64,000 bases of DNA, from positions 1,116,001 through 1,180,000 of the forward strand of contig CP048485.1 in assembly GCA_025560025.1 (NCBI GenBank), in the 5' to 3' direction. Made by a program: the position numbers and the translations under genes. This DNA is from Agrobacterium tumefaciens (GTDB taxonomy: Bacteria; Pseudomonadota; Alphaproteobacteria; Rhizobiales; Rhizobiaceae). Each line of letters begins with the position of its first letter. Within the stretch, counting starts at the first letter, position 1. Positions 61,739 through 64,000 of this stretch are shown here, piece by piece. The notes under the pieces were generated by a model. It searched no databases. It was not told the DNA's origin and saw only the letters and a list, made by a program, of their open reading frames with translations.

Positions 61739-64000
61739 ATGAGTGAACTGAAGACGATTTCCATCCGTGGTGCCCGTGAGCATAATCTCAAGGGCATTGA
61801 TCTGGATCTGCCGCGCAACAAGCTGATCGTCATGACCGGGCTCTCCGGCTCGGGCAAGTCATCGCTTGCCTTCGACACGATCTATGCCGAGGGCCAGCGC
61901 CGTTATGTCGAGAGCCTCTCGGCCTATGCGCGCCAGTTCCTCGAAATGATGCAGAAGCCGGATGTCGACCAGATCGACGGCCTGTCGCCGGCGATTTCCA
62001 TCGAGCAGAAGACCACCTCGCGCAATCCGCGCTCCACGGTCGGCACGGTCACGGAAATCTACGACTATATGCGCCTCTTGTTTGCACGTGTCGGCGTGCC
62101 CTATTCGCCGGCCACCGGCCTGCCGATCGAGAGCCAGACGGTCAGCCAGATGGTGGATCGCATTCTCGCTTTCGAGGAAGGCACGCGCCTTTATATTCTC
62201 GCGCCGATGGTGCGCGGCCGCAAAGGCGAATATAAGAAGGAACTCGCCGATCTCATGAAGAAGGGCTTCCAGCGCGTCAAGGTGGATGGCCAGTTCTACG
62301 AAATCGCCGACGTTCCGGCCCTCGACAAGAAATACAAACACGATATCGACGTGGTGGTCGACCGCGCGGTCGTGCGCCCGGATATGGCGGCGCGTCTCGC
62401 TGACAGTCTCGAAACCTGCCTCAAGCTCGCCGACGGTCTGGCGGTCGCGGAATTCGCCGACAAACCTTTGCCGCCGGAAGAAACCGCGGCTGGCGGCTCT
62501 GCCAACAAGTCGCTCAACGAGACCCATGAGCGTGTGCTGTTTTCGGAAAAATTCGCCTGCCCCGTCTCCGGCTTTACCATTCCGGAGATAGAGCCGCGGC
62601 TTTTCTCCTTCAACAATCCCTTCGGCGCCTGCCCCAGCTGTGATGGTCTGGGCTCGCAGCAGAAGGTGGATGAAAATCTGATCGTGCCCGAACCGGCCCG
62701 CACGCTGCGCGACGGCGCCATTGCCCCCTGGGCCAAATCCTCTTCGCCCTATTACAACCAGACGCTGGAAGCGCTCGGCAAGGCCTTTGGTTTCAAGCTT
62801 TCGAGCAAATGGTCCGATCTGTCCAAGGAGGCGCAGCACGCCATCCTTCAGGGCACCGATGACAAGATCGAATTCAACTATCAGGACGGCGCTCGCTCCT
62901 ACAAGACGGTGAAGAATTTCGAAGGCATCGTGCCCAATCTGGAGCGCCGCTGGAAAGAGACTGACAGCGCCTGGGCGCGCGAGGAAATCGAACGCTATAT
63001 GTCGGCCGCCCCCTGCCCGGCCTGTGCGGGTTTTCGCCTGAAACCCGAAGCGCTCGCCGTCAAGATCAACAAGTTGCAGATCGGCGAAGTCACCCAGATG
63101 TCGATCCGCATGGCGCGCGACTGGTTCGAGACCCTGCCGGAGACGCTGAACGCCAAGCAGAACGAGATTGCGGTCCGCATCCTCAAGGAAATCCGCGAGC
63201 GCCTGCGCTTCCTCAACGATGTCGGGCTGGATTATCTCAGCCTGTCGCGCAATTCTGGCACGTTATCCGGCGGTGAAAGCCAGCGCATCCGTCTGGCCTC
63301 GCAGATCGGCTCCGGCCTGACGGGTGTTCTGTATGTTCTCGACGAGCCGTCCATCGGCCTGCACCAGCGTGACAATGCCCGCCTGCTGGATACGCTGAAA
63401 CATCTGCGCGATATCGGCAATACCGTCATCGTGGTCGAACATGACGAGGACGCCATTCTGACGGCGGATTATGTGGTCGATATCGGCCCGGCCGCCGGCA
63501 TTCATGGCGGTCAGGTGATCGCCGAAGGCACGCCGCAGGAGGTGATGGCCAATCCGAAGTCGCTGACCGGCAAATATCTCTCCGGCGAACTCGGCGTCGC
63601 CGTGCCGGCTGAGCGCCGCAAGCCCAAGAAGGGCCGCGAAATCAAGGTTTTTGGCGCCCGTGGCAACAATCTGAAGAATGTGACTGCGGCCGTGCCGCTT
63701 GGTGTCTTCACCGCCGTTACCGGCGTTTCCGGCGGCGGCAAATCCACCTTCCTGATCGAAACGCTCTATAAATCGGCGGCACGCCGGGTGATGGGCGCGC
63801 GTGAAATTCCCGCAGAACATGATCGCATCGATGGTTTCGAATTCATCGACAAGGTGATCGACATCGACCAGTCGCCGATTGGCCGCACGCCGCGCTCCAA
63901 CCCCGCCACCTATACCGGTGCATTCACGCCGATCCGCGACTGGTTCGCCGGTCTGCCGGAGGCGAAGGCGCGTGGTTACGCGCCGGGCCGTTTCTCCTTC
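61739..64000 (+). CDS. uvrA: UvrABC excinuclease subunit A, 3' truncated by the window edge
   Basis: The frame is open from ATG 61739 ([19 protein letters not shown]) to the window end, 754 codons of a normal chain of about 970. It shows Walker [10 protein letters not shown] (first ABC), the insertion and zinc-finger region with CPVSG...CPSCDGLG, the [19 protein letters not shown] signature with [11 protein letters not shown], and Walker A of the second [14 protein letters not shown]. UvrA recognises bulky DNA damage and loads UvrB. It is preceded by a LexA box. Confidence 0.96.
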   Translation, partial: MSELKTISIRGAREHNLKGIDLDLPRNKLIVMTGLSGSGKSSLAFDTIYAEGQRRYVESLSAYARQFLEMMQKPDVDQIDGLSPAISIEQKTTSRNPRSTVGTVTEIYDYMRLLFARVGVPYSPATGLPIESQTVSQMVDRILAFEEGTRLYILAPMVRGRKGEYKKELADLMKKGFQRVKVDGQFYEIADVPALDKKYKHDIDVVVDRAVVRPDMAARLADSLETCLKLADGLAVAEFADKPLPPEETAAGGSANKSLNETHERVLFSEKFACPVSGFTIPEIEPRLFSFNNPFGACPSCDGLGSQQKVDENLIVPEPARTLRDGAIAPWAKSSSPYYNQTLEALGKAFGFKLSSKWSDLSKEAQHAILQGTDDKIEFNYQDGARSYKTVKNFEGIVPNLERRWKETDSAWAREEIERYMSAAPCPACAGFRLKPEALAVKINKLQIGEVTQMSIRMARDWFETLPETLNAKQNEIAVRILKEIRERLRFLNDVGLDYLSLSRNSGTLSGGESQRIRLASQIGSGLTGVLYVLDEPSIGLHQRDNARLLDTLKHLRDIGNTVIVVEHDEDAILTADYVVDIGPAAGIHGGQVIAEGTPQEVMANPKSLTGKYLSGELGVAVPAERRKPKKGREIKVFGARGNNLKNVTAAVPLGVFTAVTGVSGGGKSTFLIETLYKSAARRVMGAREIPAEHDRIDGFEFIDKVIDIDQSPIGRTPRSNPATYTGAFTPIRDWFAGLPEAKARGYAPGRFSF

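Noticed and set aside
1..64000. CRISPR arrays, insertion sequences and prophage genes
   Set aside because: No direct-repeat arrays, transposase, integrase or phage structural genes were found on either strand.

Overview
This is a gene-dense bacterial chromosome segment with the hallmarks of a Rhizobiaceae alphaproteobacterium, most likely of the Agrobacterium/Rhizobium group. The evidence is the order cysG-DUF2849-cysI-DUF934-fpr, an ATP12 chaperone, an alphaproteobacterial LexA site (GTTC-N7-GTTC), a RIME-like intergenic repeat and the set of conserved housekeeping blocks. The genus is inferred. No phage, plasmid, IS or CRISPR sequence was recognised.

Layout. 1-4522: siroheme and sulfite reduction (cysG, DUF2849, cysI, DUF934) followed by a ferredoxin-NADP reductase. 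4571-7395: an MFS permease, a small exported protein and an EEP-fold hydrolase. 7548-12219: the glycine cleavage operon gcvT-gcvH-gcvP behind a tandem glycine riboswitch. 12309-14156: DUF3008, then a copper-handling pair (DUF2946 and a YcnI-PCuAC fusion). 14357-25428: miscellaneous metabolism (crcB, rluC, HAD phosphatase, ATP12, a ridA-type gene with a striking triple-palindrome promoter, fghA, DUF1345, DUF188, 1-Cys peroxiredoxin, MFS, GST). 25471-33205: a patchier accessory stretch with two gene remnants (a GNAT acetyltransferase and an RNase HI) and two separate ECF sigma/anti-sigma loci. One is linked to cytochrome b561, a COG4315 protein and YceI; the other to DUF4394 and fasciclin proteins. 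33375-36118: arsenic resistance (arsR, acr3, arsC, arsH). 36154-41363: an operon behind a cobalamin riboswitch, with a CbiX-like/ferredoxin fusion, a NikA/B/C-type importer without its own ATPase, and a methyltransferase. 41499-43280: a ClC channel.

43302-64000 is core genome. It contains an MBL hydrolase, tatD, metG, a RIME-like repeat, holB, tmk, a degenerate D,D-carboxypeptidase homologue, rlpA, tRNA-Ser(UGA), a candidate small RNA, an intact D,D-carboxypeptidase with a SPOR domain, gyrA, a MarC protein, an HPP-CBS protein, and ssb divergent from uvrA around a LexA box. The window opens inside cysG and closes inside uvrA.

The signals most worth following up are: (1) the three evenly spaced 17-bp palindromes built around the ridA promoter; (2) an identical GGATTAAA-N11-GGTGTT element upstream of both transcription units of the first ECF locus, a candidate sigma-specific promoter; (3) the B12-regulated operon whose CbiX-like domain lacks the usual histidines; (4) a structured candidate sRNA ending in a strong terminator near 52.33-52.39 kb; and (5) an S11 peptidase homologue that keeps SxxK but has lost both the SxN serine and the KTG motif. 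I found no wholly novel multi-gene system that I could defend beyond these.
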